From positions 1-15,020 of the forward strand of contig CAYUAC010000045.1 in the NCBI GenBank assembly GCA_964442515.1: DNA of 15,020 nucleotides, written 5' to 3'. A program made the position numbers and the translations under genes. Below are positions 7,854-14,323 of this stretch, piece after piece (position 1 is the stretch's first letter; the number at the start of each line of letters is the position of its first letter). The notes under the pieces are model-generated. The model made no database searches and had not been told where the DNA came from. It was given only the letters and a program-made list of their open reading frames with translations. The DNA comes from TCS-49 sp964442515 (GTDB lineage: Bacteria; Campylobacterota; Campylobacteria; Campylobacterales; Sulfurovaceae).

Positions 7854-8963
7854 TCAATCCTCTTCAAAATCTTCGTAATCTTCATCTTCATCCTCATCCC
7901 CCAGAAACTCGCTCGTTCCGATACGGTGTTTGCGTTCACTTTCGATGATTTCAAGCGTTTTCTTGACCTCGTCTTTTTCATCCTGGATAATTTCGATAAT
8001 TTCGATACTTTTTCTAAAACGCTTAAGCCCCACCTTGCCGATAAAGCGCTCTTTGCCGTCAGCGGAGACGATCACTTCATCATTTGCGGGCCGGTCTAAC
8101 CGTATTATATCATTAACATTCAACTCCAGCAGTTCCTGAATGGTCAAATCCGCGCTGCCGATGCTGGCGTCCATTTTCACCCTGGCCCCGCCAAGCAGCG
8201 CTTTGAGCTCTTTGTTGCGGCTTTTTTTAGCATTGGTTTCACTGAGCATAAAATCACGGCTGGCCATCTTTGAAAGCACCGGTTCCAGCGTAATCACGGG
8301 ATAACACAGGTTCATCATCCCGCTGGAGTGGCCTATGACGATCTCCATCACGACCATAACCACAATCTCGTTTTGCGCGACGATCTGGATAACGTTGGGA
8401 CTGGATTCCTTGCTCTCTACCGCCGGGTACAGCTCCGTTACCGGCGCCCAGGCGTCTTTGAGATTGGACATGATCTCTCGAAGTACCGTATCAGCCAGGT
8501 TCAGTTCGATATCGCTGAATTCGCGGCTGGTGTCATACGGGTCGCCCTTGCCCCCAAGCAGCCGGTCCACCATCGAAAACACGATGGATGGATTGATTTC
8601 TAAAATCCCGCTGCCGTCCAGCGGCTTCATCGAAAAGACGTTGAAACTGGTCGGACTTGGCAGGCTCATCAGGAATTCACCGTAGGTCATCTGATCAACC
8701 GAGTGCAGCTGGATCTCGACGATGGAGCGCATGATCGAAGAGATCTCTGAAGCCAGCGACCTGGCCATCTTGTCGTGTATCCCGCGAAAGGCTCTTAACT
8801 GCTCTTTACTGACCCTGTTGGGACGCTTGAAGTCATACAGGGTGATATTTCTCTCATCAAGGGTATCTTCGCCCTTGCTGGAGGTTTGTTCTTCTCCCGT
8901 GTCTTCATCGTCAACAACTTCTAAAAGCTGGTCGATCTCTTCCTGGGAAAGTATATCAGCCAT
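7854..8963 (-). CDS. fliM: FliM, flagellar motor switch protein
   Basis: C-ring protein that receives CheY-P and reverses motor rotation. The N-terminal CheY-binding peptide LSQEEIDQLL is at residues 5-14, followed by an acidic linker (15-38). The middle domain carries LLGGKG (135-140), the conserved GGxG loop that contacts FliG. The SpoA domain spans about 262-320 (DLTIQELLELNVNDIIRLD). Beyond it are an extra helix (325-347) and a very acidic tail, residues 356-369, where 12 of 14 are Asp or Glu. At 369 residues it is longer than E. coli FliM (334). The ATG directly follows the fliA stop (TAGATG) with no gap, and fliY follows after three bases. The identity is firm; a role for the acidic tail is not known to me. 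Confidence 0.96.
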   Translation of the reverse strand: MADILSQEEIDQLLEVVDDEDTGEEQTSSKGEDTLDERNITLYDFKRPNRVSKEQLRAFRGIHDKMARSLASEISSIMRSIVEIQLHSVDQMTYGEFLMSLPSPTSFNVFSMKPLDGSGILEINPSIVFSMVDRLLGGKGDPYDTSREFSDIELNLADTVLREIMSNLKDAWAPVTELYPAVESKESSPNVIQIVAQNEIVVMVVMEIVIGHSSGMMNLCYPVITLEPVLSKMASRDFMLSETNAKKSRNKELKALLGGARVKMDASIGSADLTIQELLELNVNDIIRLDRPANDEVIVSADGKERFIGKVGLKRFRKSIEIIEIIQDEKDEVKKTLEIIESERKHRIGTSEFLGDEDEDEDYEDFEED

Positions 8964-9641
8964 CTATTCCACCTGCGCTTTGATCGTTGTAACCACTTTT
9001 TTGTGGATTTGAGAAATCCTTGAGGGTGTGATATCAAGAATTTGTGAAATCTCTTTATAGGAAAGCTCTTCGAAATAGTACAGTTGAATCACCGTTTGTT
9101 CTCTTTTTGAAAGCGATCTGAGTTCGTGCTTGATCCGCTTTAAAATCTCCGTTTTCTGAATCTGCTCATCCACGCCCTCGCCTTTATCGACCATCCAGTC
9201 GTCAATTGGCATCACGTTGTAAATGGTCGCGGCTTTTCTGGCTTCGTTGATTTTATCCACGCTTTCTTCGCACTCTTTGGCCAAATCCTCATCGCTTGGT
9301 TCAATACCCGTTGTCGCCAGATAGCGGTTTTCGATTTCATGGATGCGTTTGATAAGCCGCCTGTTGGCACGGCTGACGATATCCAGCGAGCGCAGATAAT
9401 CCAGCATCGATCCGTATACGCGCGTCTTGGCATACCCCCAAAAGGAATCATTAAGACCCGGATCATACCGCCTGGCAAGCTTGATAAGTTCCTCTGTGCC
9501 GATAGAATTGAGATCATTGATCTCCACACTGCTTGGCAGCCGCTCTTTAAGCCGGTATGCCATCGCCTTAACGGCGGGAAGGTATTGCAAAGCCAGTTCG
9601 TCTTGGTAATGTTTGATTCCAGAATCGTATCCGCTATGCAT
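8964..9641 (-). CDS. fliA: FliA, flagellar sigma factor 28
   Basis: Sigma-70 family factor that directs RNA polymerase to late flagellar promoters. In the 225 residues, region 2 is at about 20-90, including YGSMLDYLRSLD (76-87) in the place of the usual RG(S/A)MLDxLR, region 3 at about 90-150, and region 4 with a clear helix-turn-helix: LSKREQTVIQLYYFEELSYKE onward to PSRISQIHKK (177-215). There is no region 1.1, as normal for sigma-28. Length is close to the family (about 230-240). The ATG overlaps the end of the upstream membrane protein gene by eight bases and has a GAAGAG ribosome site; fliM follows with no gap. No sigma-28 or sigma-54 promoter was noticed directly upstream, so expression probably comes from further up the operon. 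Confidence 0.97.
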   Translation of the reverse strand: MHSGYDSGIKHYQDELALQYLPAVKAMAYRLKERLPSSVEINDLNSIGTEELIKLARRYDPGLNDSFWGYAKTRVYGSMLDYLRSLDIVSRANRRLIKRIHEIENRYLATTGIEPSDEDLAKECEESVDKINEARKAATIYNVMPIDDWMVDKGEGVDEQIQKTEILKRIKHELRSLSKREQTVIQLYYFEELSYKEISQILDITPSRISQIHKKVVTTIKAQVE

Positions 9642-10008
9642 TGCTCACTCTTCTTTTTTTTCGTCGTTTTCTTGCTGTTTTTTTCACATACAGCTCTCGC
9701 ATCTCATCTTCTAACTGCTTGGTAAACTCGTATGAATCATCGATATCTTTTTCTTTTGTCAGCAATTCGTTGTAATAATGATCGATCGCTTTTTCATAAT
9801 CATCTTTTTTGAAAGAGAGGTTTGCTTCTTCCGAATAGCGTATAAACAAACTGATCGCGACATGAACGACAAAATAAAAAAACACCGATACGCTCAGACA
9901 GATGGCTGTAAAAACCAAAGGACCACGTTCGATATTAATCAGTGCAGTAAAGACTCCGATGAAAAATCCGCTGACAACAGTAAAGTGATAATAGTTCATT
10001 ATCCCCAT
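9634..10008 (-). CDS. Conserved two-TM protein of unknown function between flhG and fliA
   Basis: From the ATG at 10008 this is 124 residues: two membrane segments (about 6-26 and 30-57) joined by a short NIERGP turn, then a cytoplasmic helical region rich in Glu, Lys and Asp (59-108), ending in a very basic tail (about 110-120, ARKRRKKRR core). I recognise no named domain. C. jejuni Cj0062c and H. pylori HP1033, as I remember them, are small proteins in the same slot between flhG and fliA, so position is conserved although function is not known to me. An alternative GTG start at 10023 would add five residues; I prefer the ATG because AGAGGG lies five bases upstream of it. It overlaps fliA by eight bases. 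Topology and position suggest a membrane partner of the FlhF/FlhG system, which is inference. Confidence 0.8.
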   Translation of the reverse strand: MGIMNYYHFTVVSGFFIGVFTALINIERGPLVFTAICLSVSVFFYFVVHVAISLFIRYSEEANLSFKKDDYEKAIDHYYNELLTKEKDIDDSYEFTKQLEDEMRELYVKKTARKRRKKRRVSNA

Positions 10009-10013
10009 CGCAA

Positions 10014-10019
10014 CCCTCT
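10014..10019 (-). promoter_or_regulatory. Ribosome binding site that supports the ATG at 10008
   Basis: On the minus strand AGAGGG ends five bases before the ATG at 10008-10006. The in-frame GTG at 10023 has only a weak TTGAGAC upstream within the end of flhG. This decides the start call for the small membrane protein. Confidence 0.55.
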
Positions 10020-10032
10020 GCACACGTTAGTC

Positions 10033-10908
10033 TCAAAACTGCCCCAGTAGCTTTTTGAAAAATCTGCTAATGGAACCGTCATCCTTTTCATTAAGCATAT
10101 TGTGTTCCACTTTTTTGGCGATTTTTTTGGCGATTTCGGTCAATTCGTTCGTGGCGCTGTGGGTACCAAACTCCTTGGTGTACAAAAGCCGCTGTTTGGT
10201 CGCTTTGGCCACGGTTTCATCACGCGAAATCTGTCCGATGAGTTCGAGTAAAAACCCCTCTTTCATATTGGCTTTGGCGACATTGTTTATCTTGCTGAAA
10301 ATGGTGGTCGCTTCCTTACTGTTTTTGACCTGGTTAAAGATCATATACGCGCTGTCTTTTTCCTTGCTGACAACCTTGATCGTGGCGTACGCGTCCGTAA
10401 TCGCCGCAGGATCGGGAACGGTAACGACAATAACATCATCGGCTGCATTGAGAAATTTTTGGATATGCTCACTGATACCGGCTCCCGTATCGATCAGGAC
10501 AATATCCAGCGCGCTTAAAATCTGCGCTTCATCCAAAAACGCCTGCACAATCTGATTATCGTTGAATTTAAAAATCTCATCGCCGCTTTCGCCGGGAATC
10601 AAAAACAGATTCTTTGAAACGGGAGTGACCACCTCTTCCAAACTCGCCTGTCCCTTTAACACGTCTAAAATGTTTTTATCCGTATCCACGTTAAAGATCA
10701 CATCCAGATTGGCCAGCCCGATATCGGCATCCATCACCGCCACTTTGAGCCCCATCTTGGCAAGCAGATGCCCGAGGTTGGCGCTGATCGTGCTTTTACC
10801 CACGCCGCCCTTACCGCTTGTAATGGCGATAAAGCGCGTATCTTTAGGCTTGCCGCCTTCTTGTTTCATCATCTGTTCGAGTTTGCTTGCCTGGTTGACG
10901 CCGCTCAT
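10033..10908 (-). CDS. flhG: FlhG (YlxH/MinD-like), flagellar number regulator
   Basis: MinD/ParA-type ATPase that limits flagellar number and stimulates the GTPase FlhF. The 291 residues start with NQASKLEQMM (5-14), the FlhF-activating helix (DQAxxL in other species). The deviant Walker A SGKGGVGKST is at 31-40, the DADIGLANLD block at 60-69, and the switch/Walker B IDTGAG at 139-144. The C-terminus ISRFFKKLLGQF is amphipathic, like the membrane-targeting helix of MinD and FlhG. Length is typical. The ATG overlaps the flhF stop by four bases (ATGA) and has an AAAGGA ribosome site six bases upstream. Family members in Campylobacter also affect division-site placement; whether that holds here is not visible. 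Assigned as FlhG rather than MinD because of its position directly after flhF. Confidence 0.95.
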   Translation of the reverse strand: MSGVNQASKLEQMMKQEGGKPKDTRFIAITSGKGGVGKSTISANLGHLLAKMGLKVAVMDADIGLANLDVIFNVDTDKNILDVLKGQASLEEVVTPVSKNLFLIPGESGDEIFKFNDNQIVQAFLDEAQILSALDIVLIDTGAGISEHIQKFLNAADDVIVVTVPDPAAITDAYATIKVVSKEKDSAYMIFNQVKNSKEATTIFSKINNVAKANMKEGFLLELIGQISRDETVAKATKQRLLYTKEFGTHSATNELTEIAKKIAKKVEHNMLNEKDDGSISRFFKKLLGQF

Positions 10909-12287
10909 TTTTTATCCTTTGAAAAACCCTCAAGCAGGCAGCCCACCAGATAATCGGCATCAGCGTTGGTTATATCATCAGGAACTTCCTGCCCGATAGA
11001 AAAATAACTGATCGGTTTTTGTTTTTCATACACCAGCGAAAAGATATTGCCAAAGACGTTAGTTTCATCCAGTTTGGTAAAAACCATCGTATCTATGCCC
11101 AAAAATGAAAAATTTTGGTATATATCTTTAAGGTCTTCATACTTTGTCGTTGCCGAAAGTACGAGATTGATATCGATGGAAAAATCGCTCTGGGTGGATA
11201 AAAAGCTTTGAATCTTTTCAATCTTTTCTTTATCGTACTGGCTGCTGCCCACCGTATCGATCAGGATCACGTCACAGTTGCGAAGCGAATCCAAAGCGGT
11301 GACAAACTCCGGGGGATCCACCACTGCTTCAATGCTAAGGCGCATCGTTTTGGCATAATGCATCAGCTGTTCCACCGCCCCGATACGGTAGGTATCTAAG
11401 GTAATAAGCCCGACTTTGTGCTTGTGTTCCATCATATACGCGTACCTGGCCGCAAGCTTGGCGATGGTGGTTGTTTTGCCCACCCCGGTGGAACCCACAA
11501 ACATCATAATCTTTTTTTTGGGCGCGATCACGGGCTGTTCGATCCGGGTAGGGATCATTTTGCGAAGCAGTACGTGAAAATAACGCTTAATTGTCGTACT
11601 GTTGTGGCGCATGGAAAGGGGCATATGCTCAAAGGTCAGCTTCATAATCGTATCGATATGCTCTTTACTCATATGATTTTGCTTGATGATACGAAAGATT
11701 TCGGCGAATTCGGAAGGAATGGTTAAATCCTGCGCATCTTCCTTGCTGTCCCAAACCATGTTTTTGAGCAGATTGACGGTGTCTCCAAGCTTGTTAATTT
11801 CGGATTTGATCTGCTCCAACTCTTTTGAGGAATGCCCCTCAGGCTGCAGGGGCGCCTGCTCCTGCTGGGGTTTGTTCAAACGTTTTTCGCTGCTGAAATC
11901 CTTATTCTTTTGCTGCCGTCCCTCTTCATCAAGATGGGTAATCTTTGAAATCTGCTTGGCCGCTTCGGAAATATTGACCAAAATATCCTGAGAGTTTTTA
12001 AACTCATCTTCGATGGACCCCGGGTTTTGGCGTGCCGAGTCCTTTTGCTGCGAACGGTCTTCATAGCGGGAGCGGCTTTGGCTTTGTTGCCGGCCGCTGC
12101 CGCCCTGCTGCGCTTGCTGCTGTGCTTCCTGCGCGTTTACGACCACGATCTCATACACCGGGTCCTGGGTAAGCGTTTTTTTGCGCAGCTGCTTGGTACT
12201 GACAACCATCGCGTCTTCGCCGCAGTGGGCCTGCGCTTTTTTCAGGGCTGCTGCAGGTGAATCGGCTCTAAATGTTTTTAATTCCAT
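10905..12287 (-). CDS. flhF: FlhF, SRP-type GTPase for polar flagellar assembly
   Basis: Signal-recognition-particle-family GTPase that sets the polar site of flagellar assembly and, in Campylobacterota, is needed for sigma-54 flagellar gene expression. The 460 residues contain an N-terminal B domain (1-50, starting MELKTFRADS), a long low-complexity linker rich in Gln, Ser, Arg and Lys (about 53-155), an N domain (about 190-250) and the G domain: G1 GSTGVGKTT (265-273), G2 DTYRIGAVEQL (298-308), G3 DTVGS (344-348), G4 TKLDET (404-409) and G5 around SIGQEVPDDI (430-439). All nucleotide motifs look intact. The ATG overlaps the end of folK by 20 bases and has AAGG about eight bases upstream; flhG follows with a four-base overlap. 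A run of eight A residues encodes the lysines just before G1 (11512-11519). Confidence 0.96.
   Translation of the reverse strand: MELKTFRADSPAAALKKAQAHCGEDAMVVSTKQLRKKTLTQDPVYEIVVVNAQEAQQQAQQGGSGRQQSQSRSRYEDRSQQKDSARQNPGSIEDEFKNSQDILVNISEAAKQISKITHLDEEGRQQKNKDFSSEKRLNKPQQEQAPLQPEGHSSKELEQIKSEINKLGDTVNLLKNMVWDSKEDAQDLTIPSEFAEIFRIIKQNHMSKEHIDTIMKLTFEHMPLSMRHNSTTIKRYFHVLLRKMIPTRIEQPVIAPKKKIMMFVGSTGVGKTTTIAKLAARYAYMMEHKHKVGLITLDTYRIGAVEQLMHYAKTMRLSIEAVVDPPEFVTALDSLRNCDVILIDTVGSSQYDKEKIEKIQSFLSTQSDFSIDINLVLSATTKYEDLKDIYQNFSFLGIDTMVFTKLDETNVFGNIFSLVYEKQKPISYFSIGQEVPDDITNADADYLVGCLLEGFSKDKK
10915..10920 (-). promoter_or_regulatory. Strong ribosome binding site for flhG
   Basis: AAAGGA on the minus strand ends six bases before the flhG ATG, inside the end of flhF. 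Together with the ATGA overlap it suggests flhG can be loaded independently as well as by coupling to flhF. Confidence 0.5.
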
Positions 12288-12759
12288 GCAAATACCTTAA
12301 AGGGATAACTACGGATTCGCGCTGTGCCCATCTGGGATGGGGCAAAGTCAACTCTTCTGTGTCACTGACGAATTTATCAAAGAATATTATATCTAAATCC
12401 AGCGTTCTTGGCCCGTCGGCAAAAAGCCGTTTTCTTTTAAACCGCTTTTCAAGCCGCATCATCAGCGCTAAAAACGCTTTTGGAAACAGATCGGTTCCCA
12501 AAAGCGCCACGGCATTATAAAAATCGGGCTGGTCAGTATAGCCAAAGGCGGGATTTTTCAGCAGCGGCGACGTCTTGACCACGTCAACGCCGGGCTGTTT
12601 TCTCAGAACAAGCAGCAGCTTTGAAAAGATACGCTTGCTGTCACCGGTGTTGCCGCCGATACCGATAACTGTCCCAAAACGCCGGCGGCTTTTGCCGTAC
12701 GTCTTTGGAAAAGTGTGTGTTTTGTATAAAACCAGCGACGCGTTGAGCCTTTTTTTCAT
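12268..12759 (-). CDS. folK: FolK, dihydropterin pyrophosphokinase (HPPK)
   Basis: Transfers pyrophosphate from ATP to 6-hydroxymethyl-dihydropterin in folate synthesis. The 163-residue protein has GIGGNTGD (33-40), FGYTDQPDFYNAV (72-84) with the pterin-site residues, and the signature PRTLDLDIIFFD (117-128) whose aspartates bind magnesium, then LPHPRW (139-144). About 28 residues precede the usual HPPK start; I recall a similar extension in C. jejuni FolK, so this seems to be a lineage trait rather than a wrong start. The ATG overlaps the peptidase stop by four bases (ATGA), and the 3' end overlaps flhF by 20, tying a folate gene to a flagellar gene. The partner gene folC is in the left operon of the window. 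Confidence 0.94.
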   Translation of the reverse strand: MKKRLNASLVLYKTHTFPKTYGKSRRRFGTVIGIGGNTGDSKRIFSKLLLVLRKQPGVDVVKTSPLLKNPAFGYTDQPDFYNAVALLGTDLFPKAFLALMMRLEKRFKRKRLFADGPRTLDLDIIFFDKFVSDTEELTLPHPRWAQRESVVIPLRYLHGIKNI

Positions 12760-13766
12760 AATATCTTCGCGCGCCCCTTTTCCATGACGACCATATCCTC
12801 GATCCTGATACCAAACTCCCCGGGCAGGTAGATACCCGGTTCTACCGTAAAAACCATCCCGTCTTCAACAGGGGTTTTGCTTTTGGTCGAGATAAAAGGC
12901 ATCTCGTGGATATCTAATCCCACGCCGTGTCCCGTGGAGTGGACAAAATACTTGCCAAAACCGTTTTTTTCGATCACATCACGCGCAAGCTTGTCAACTT
13001 CACACGCAAGCATTCCGCTTCTTGCACCCTCAATAGCCCTGTCATGGGCTTTAAGCACCGTATCGTAAGCTTTTTGCACCCGCGGTGAAAAATCGTTGCG
13101 TCCTTTGGCAAAATCCAGGCTTTTTCCAAAACAAGCCGTTCTGGTGCGGTCGCTGCAGTAGCCTTTGTAACGCAGCCCCGCATCCATCAAAAACACATCT
13201 CCCTCATCCAGACGCTTCTGACCCGGCAGAGCGTGGGGTTTGGAACCGTTTTCGCCGACGGCGGTTATGGGATCAAAGCTTAATTCGTACCGGCCCGTAA
13301 AACTCATATGTTTTTTGGCTAAAAAGTTCAGTTGATACTCATCCATACCCGCACGAACCTCCGCCGCAAAACGCTCAAACCCCTCTGCTCCCAGCCTGAC
13401 GGCTTCTTGGAGATTGCCGATCTCGGTATCGGTTTTGATCATACGTTTTTTTTGCGAAAAACCCGGCTTTGGTTTTAAATACAGCGGCAGCGATTTCAGG
13501 GCGTCAAACTCCCGGACCGACCACTGCTTGGGGTCATAAACCAGTGATTTGATTTTATATTTCAAAAGCAGCCCCCTGGCCGTTTTGAGCAGGTTGGCAC
13601 TGGGCACGACCCATGTCTGCCTGAGTGCTTCTTTTGCTTCCTGGACATAGCGCCCGTCGGTAATAAAAAAGCTTTGGCTGCCAAGGGTTATATAAATGAC
13701 GTTATCACAGCTGTAGCCGCACTCGTAATAAACGGCGTTTTCGTTTTTGCAAATATAATTTTGCAT
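12756..13766 (-). CDS. Xaa-Pro aminopeptidase-like M24 metallopeptidase
   Basis: Pita-bread-fold metalloprotease of the aminopeptidase P / prolidase family, cytoplasmic, expected to cleave bonds next to proline. All five metal ligands can be placed: Asp195 (LMDAGLRY), Asp206 (CSDRTRT), His280 (STGHGVGLDIHE), Glu309 (TVEPGIYLP) and Glu323 (GIRIEDM). At 336 residues it is shorter than E. coli PepP (441), having only a reduced N-terminal domain (1-115) before the catalytic domain (115-336). H. pylori HP1037 sits at the same place and, as I remember, is of this type. The ATG shares one base with the aroQ stop (TAATG); folK follows with a four-base overlap. The family is firm; PepP versus PepQ specificity cannot be told from sequence, so no symbol is given. 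Confidence 0.93.
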   Translation of the reverse strand: MQNYICKNENAVYYECGYSCDNVIYITLGSQSFFITDGRYVQEAKEALRQTWVVPSANLLKTARGLLLKYKIKSLVYDPKQWSVREFDALKSLPLYLKPKPGFSQKKRMIKTDTEIGNLQEAVRLGAEGFERFAAEVRAGMDEYQLNFLAKKHMSFTGRYELSFDPITAVGENGSKPHALPGQKRLDEGDVFLMDAGLRYKGYCSDRTRTACFGKSLDFAKGRNDFSPRVQKAYDTVLKAHDRAIEGARSGMLACEVDKLARDVIEKNGFGKYFVHSTGHGVGLDIHEMPFISTKSKTPVEDGMVFTVEPGIYLPGEFGIRIEDMVVMEKGRAKIL

Positions 13767-14263
13767 TACTCTTGGCTGCCGCCTTCTTCTTGCTGCTGTT
13801 GCTGCTGCTGGGCTTGCTTGCGCTGGCTGATCTCATTTAAAATCTGAGTCATTCCGACCATGGCCATGTGGTAGCCAAAGGGACCAAAGCCCACGATCTG
13901 ACCCGCCGTCACCGCAGCCGTTACACTTTTTTGACGAAACTCTTCTCTTTGGTGGATATTGGAAATATGCACTTCAATCGTTGGAATACGGACGGCGCTG
14001 ATAGCGTCTCTGATCGCAATGGAACTGTGGGTATAGGCTGCGGGGTTGATAATGATCCCGTCAGCTTCCCCGATGCATTCCTGAATACGGTCAACGATTT
14101 CGCCTTCAAGATTGCTTTGAAAAAACTCGATTTCAAGATCGCTTTGCTTTGCGACGTTTTCCATCTGCGTATGAATATCTTCTAACTTCATGCCCCCGTA
14201 TATGTTTTGCTCGCGGTGGCCGAGCATATTAAGGTTAGGTCCCTGGATCACTACTACTTTCAT
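13766..14263 (-). CDS. aroQ: AroQ, type II 3-dehydroquinate dehydratase
   Basis: Third step of the shikimate pathway: 3-dehydroquinate to 3-dehydroshikimate, usually as a dodecamer. The signature GPNLNMLGHREQNIYG (8-23) gives catalytic Arg17 and Tyr22; most relatives have REP where this has REQ. Further active-site residues are Asn51 and Glu53 (QSNLEGE), Asn73 (NPAAYTHSS, 73-81) and His99 (EVHISN). The core ends near residue 146, and an extra tail follows with seven consecutive glutamines (152-158) encoded by a CAG/CAA trinucleotide tract, then EEGGSQE. The tail lies outside the known fold. It is the first gene of the ten-gene minus-strand run, with AAAGGA five bases before the ATG and a -10-like TAAAAT upstream. 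Confidence 0.95.
   Translation of the reverse strand: MKVVVIQGPNLNMLGHREQNIYGGMKLEDIHTQMENVAKQSDLEIEFFQSNLEGEIVDRIQECIGEADGIIINPAAYTHSSIAIRDAISAVRIPTIEVHISNIHQREEFRQKSVTAAVTAGQIVGFGPFGYHMAMVGMTQILNEISQRKQAQQQQQQQEEGGSQE
13794..13814 (-). repeat. CAG/CAA trinucleotide tract encoding seven glutamines in aroQ
   Basis: Seven consecutive codons near the 3' end of aroQ read CAG or CAA. The tract is in frame and adds a polyglutamine tail, so unit gain or loss would keep the frame. It is short and interrupted by CAA codons, which lowers the expected slippage rate. Confidence 0.7.
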
Positions 14264-14268
14264 CTGTT

Positions 14269-14274
14269 TCCTTT
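14269..14274 (-). promoter_or_regulatory. Ribosome binding site of aroQ
   Basis: AAAGGA on the minus strand, five bases before the aroQ ATG. It is the first ribosome site of the operon, and the only one in that run that is not inside another gene. Confidence 0.6.
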
Positions 14275-14287
14275 ATCTGGCTGAATT

Positions 14288-14296
14288 TGGTAGAAT
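14288..14296 (+). promoter_or_regulatory. Extended -10 promoter for the divergent amidohydrolase
   Basis: TGGTAGAAT is a TGn-extended -10 with one mismatch to TATAAT. Transcription would begin near 14303 and give a leader of about 20 bases before the ATG at 14324. Shine-Dalgarno AAGGA is at 14315-14319. Confidence 0.55.
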
Positions 14297-14300
14297 TTTA
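14295..14300 (-). promoter_or_regulatory. Possible -10 element for the aroQ-flhF-fliA run
   Basis: TAAAAT on the minus strand would start transcription near 14288, about 25 bases before the aroQ ATG. No convincing -35 is seen. It overlaps the -10 of the divergent gene by two bases. Given the absence of other intergenic space, this 60-base region must hold the operon promoter unless it lies inside the divergent gene. Confidence 0.45.
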
Positions 14301-14323
14301 ACAAAAAACAGGTTAAGGATGAC

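Noticed and set aside
10009..10023. GTG at 10023 as start of the two-TM protein
   Set aside because: It is possible, but AGAGGG is placed five bases before the ATG at 10008, and the five extra residues add nothing recognisable.
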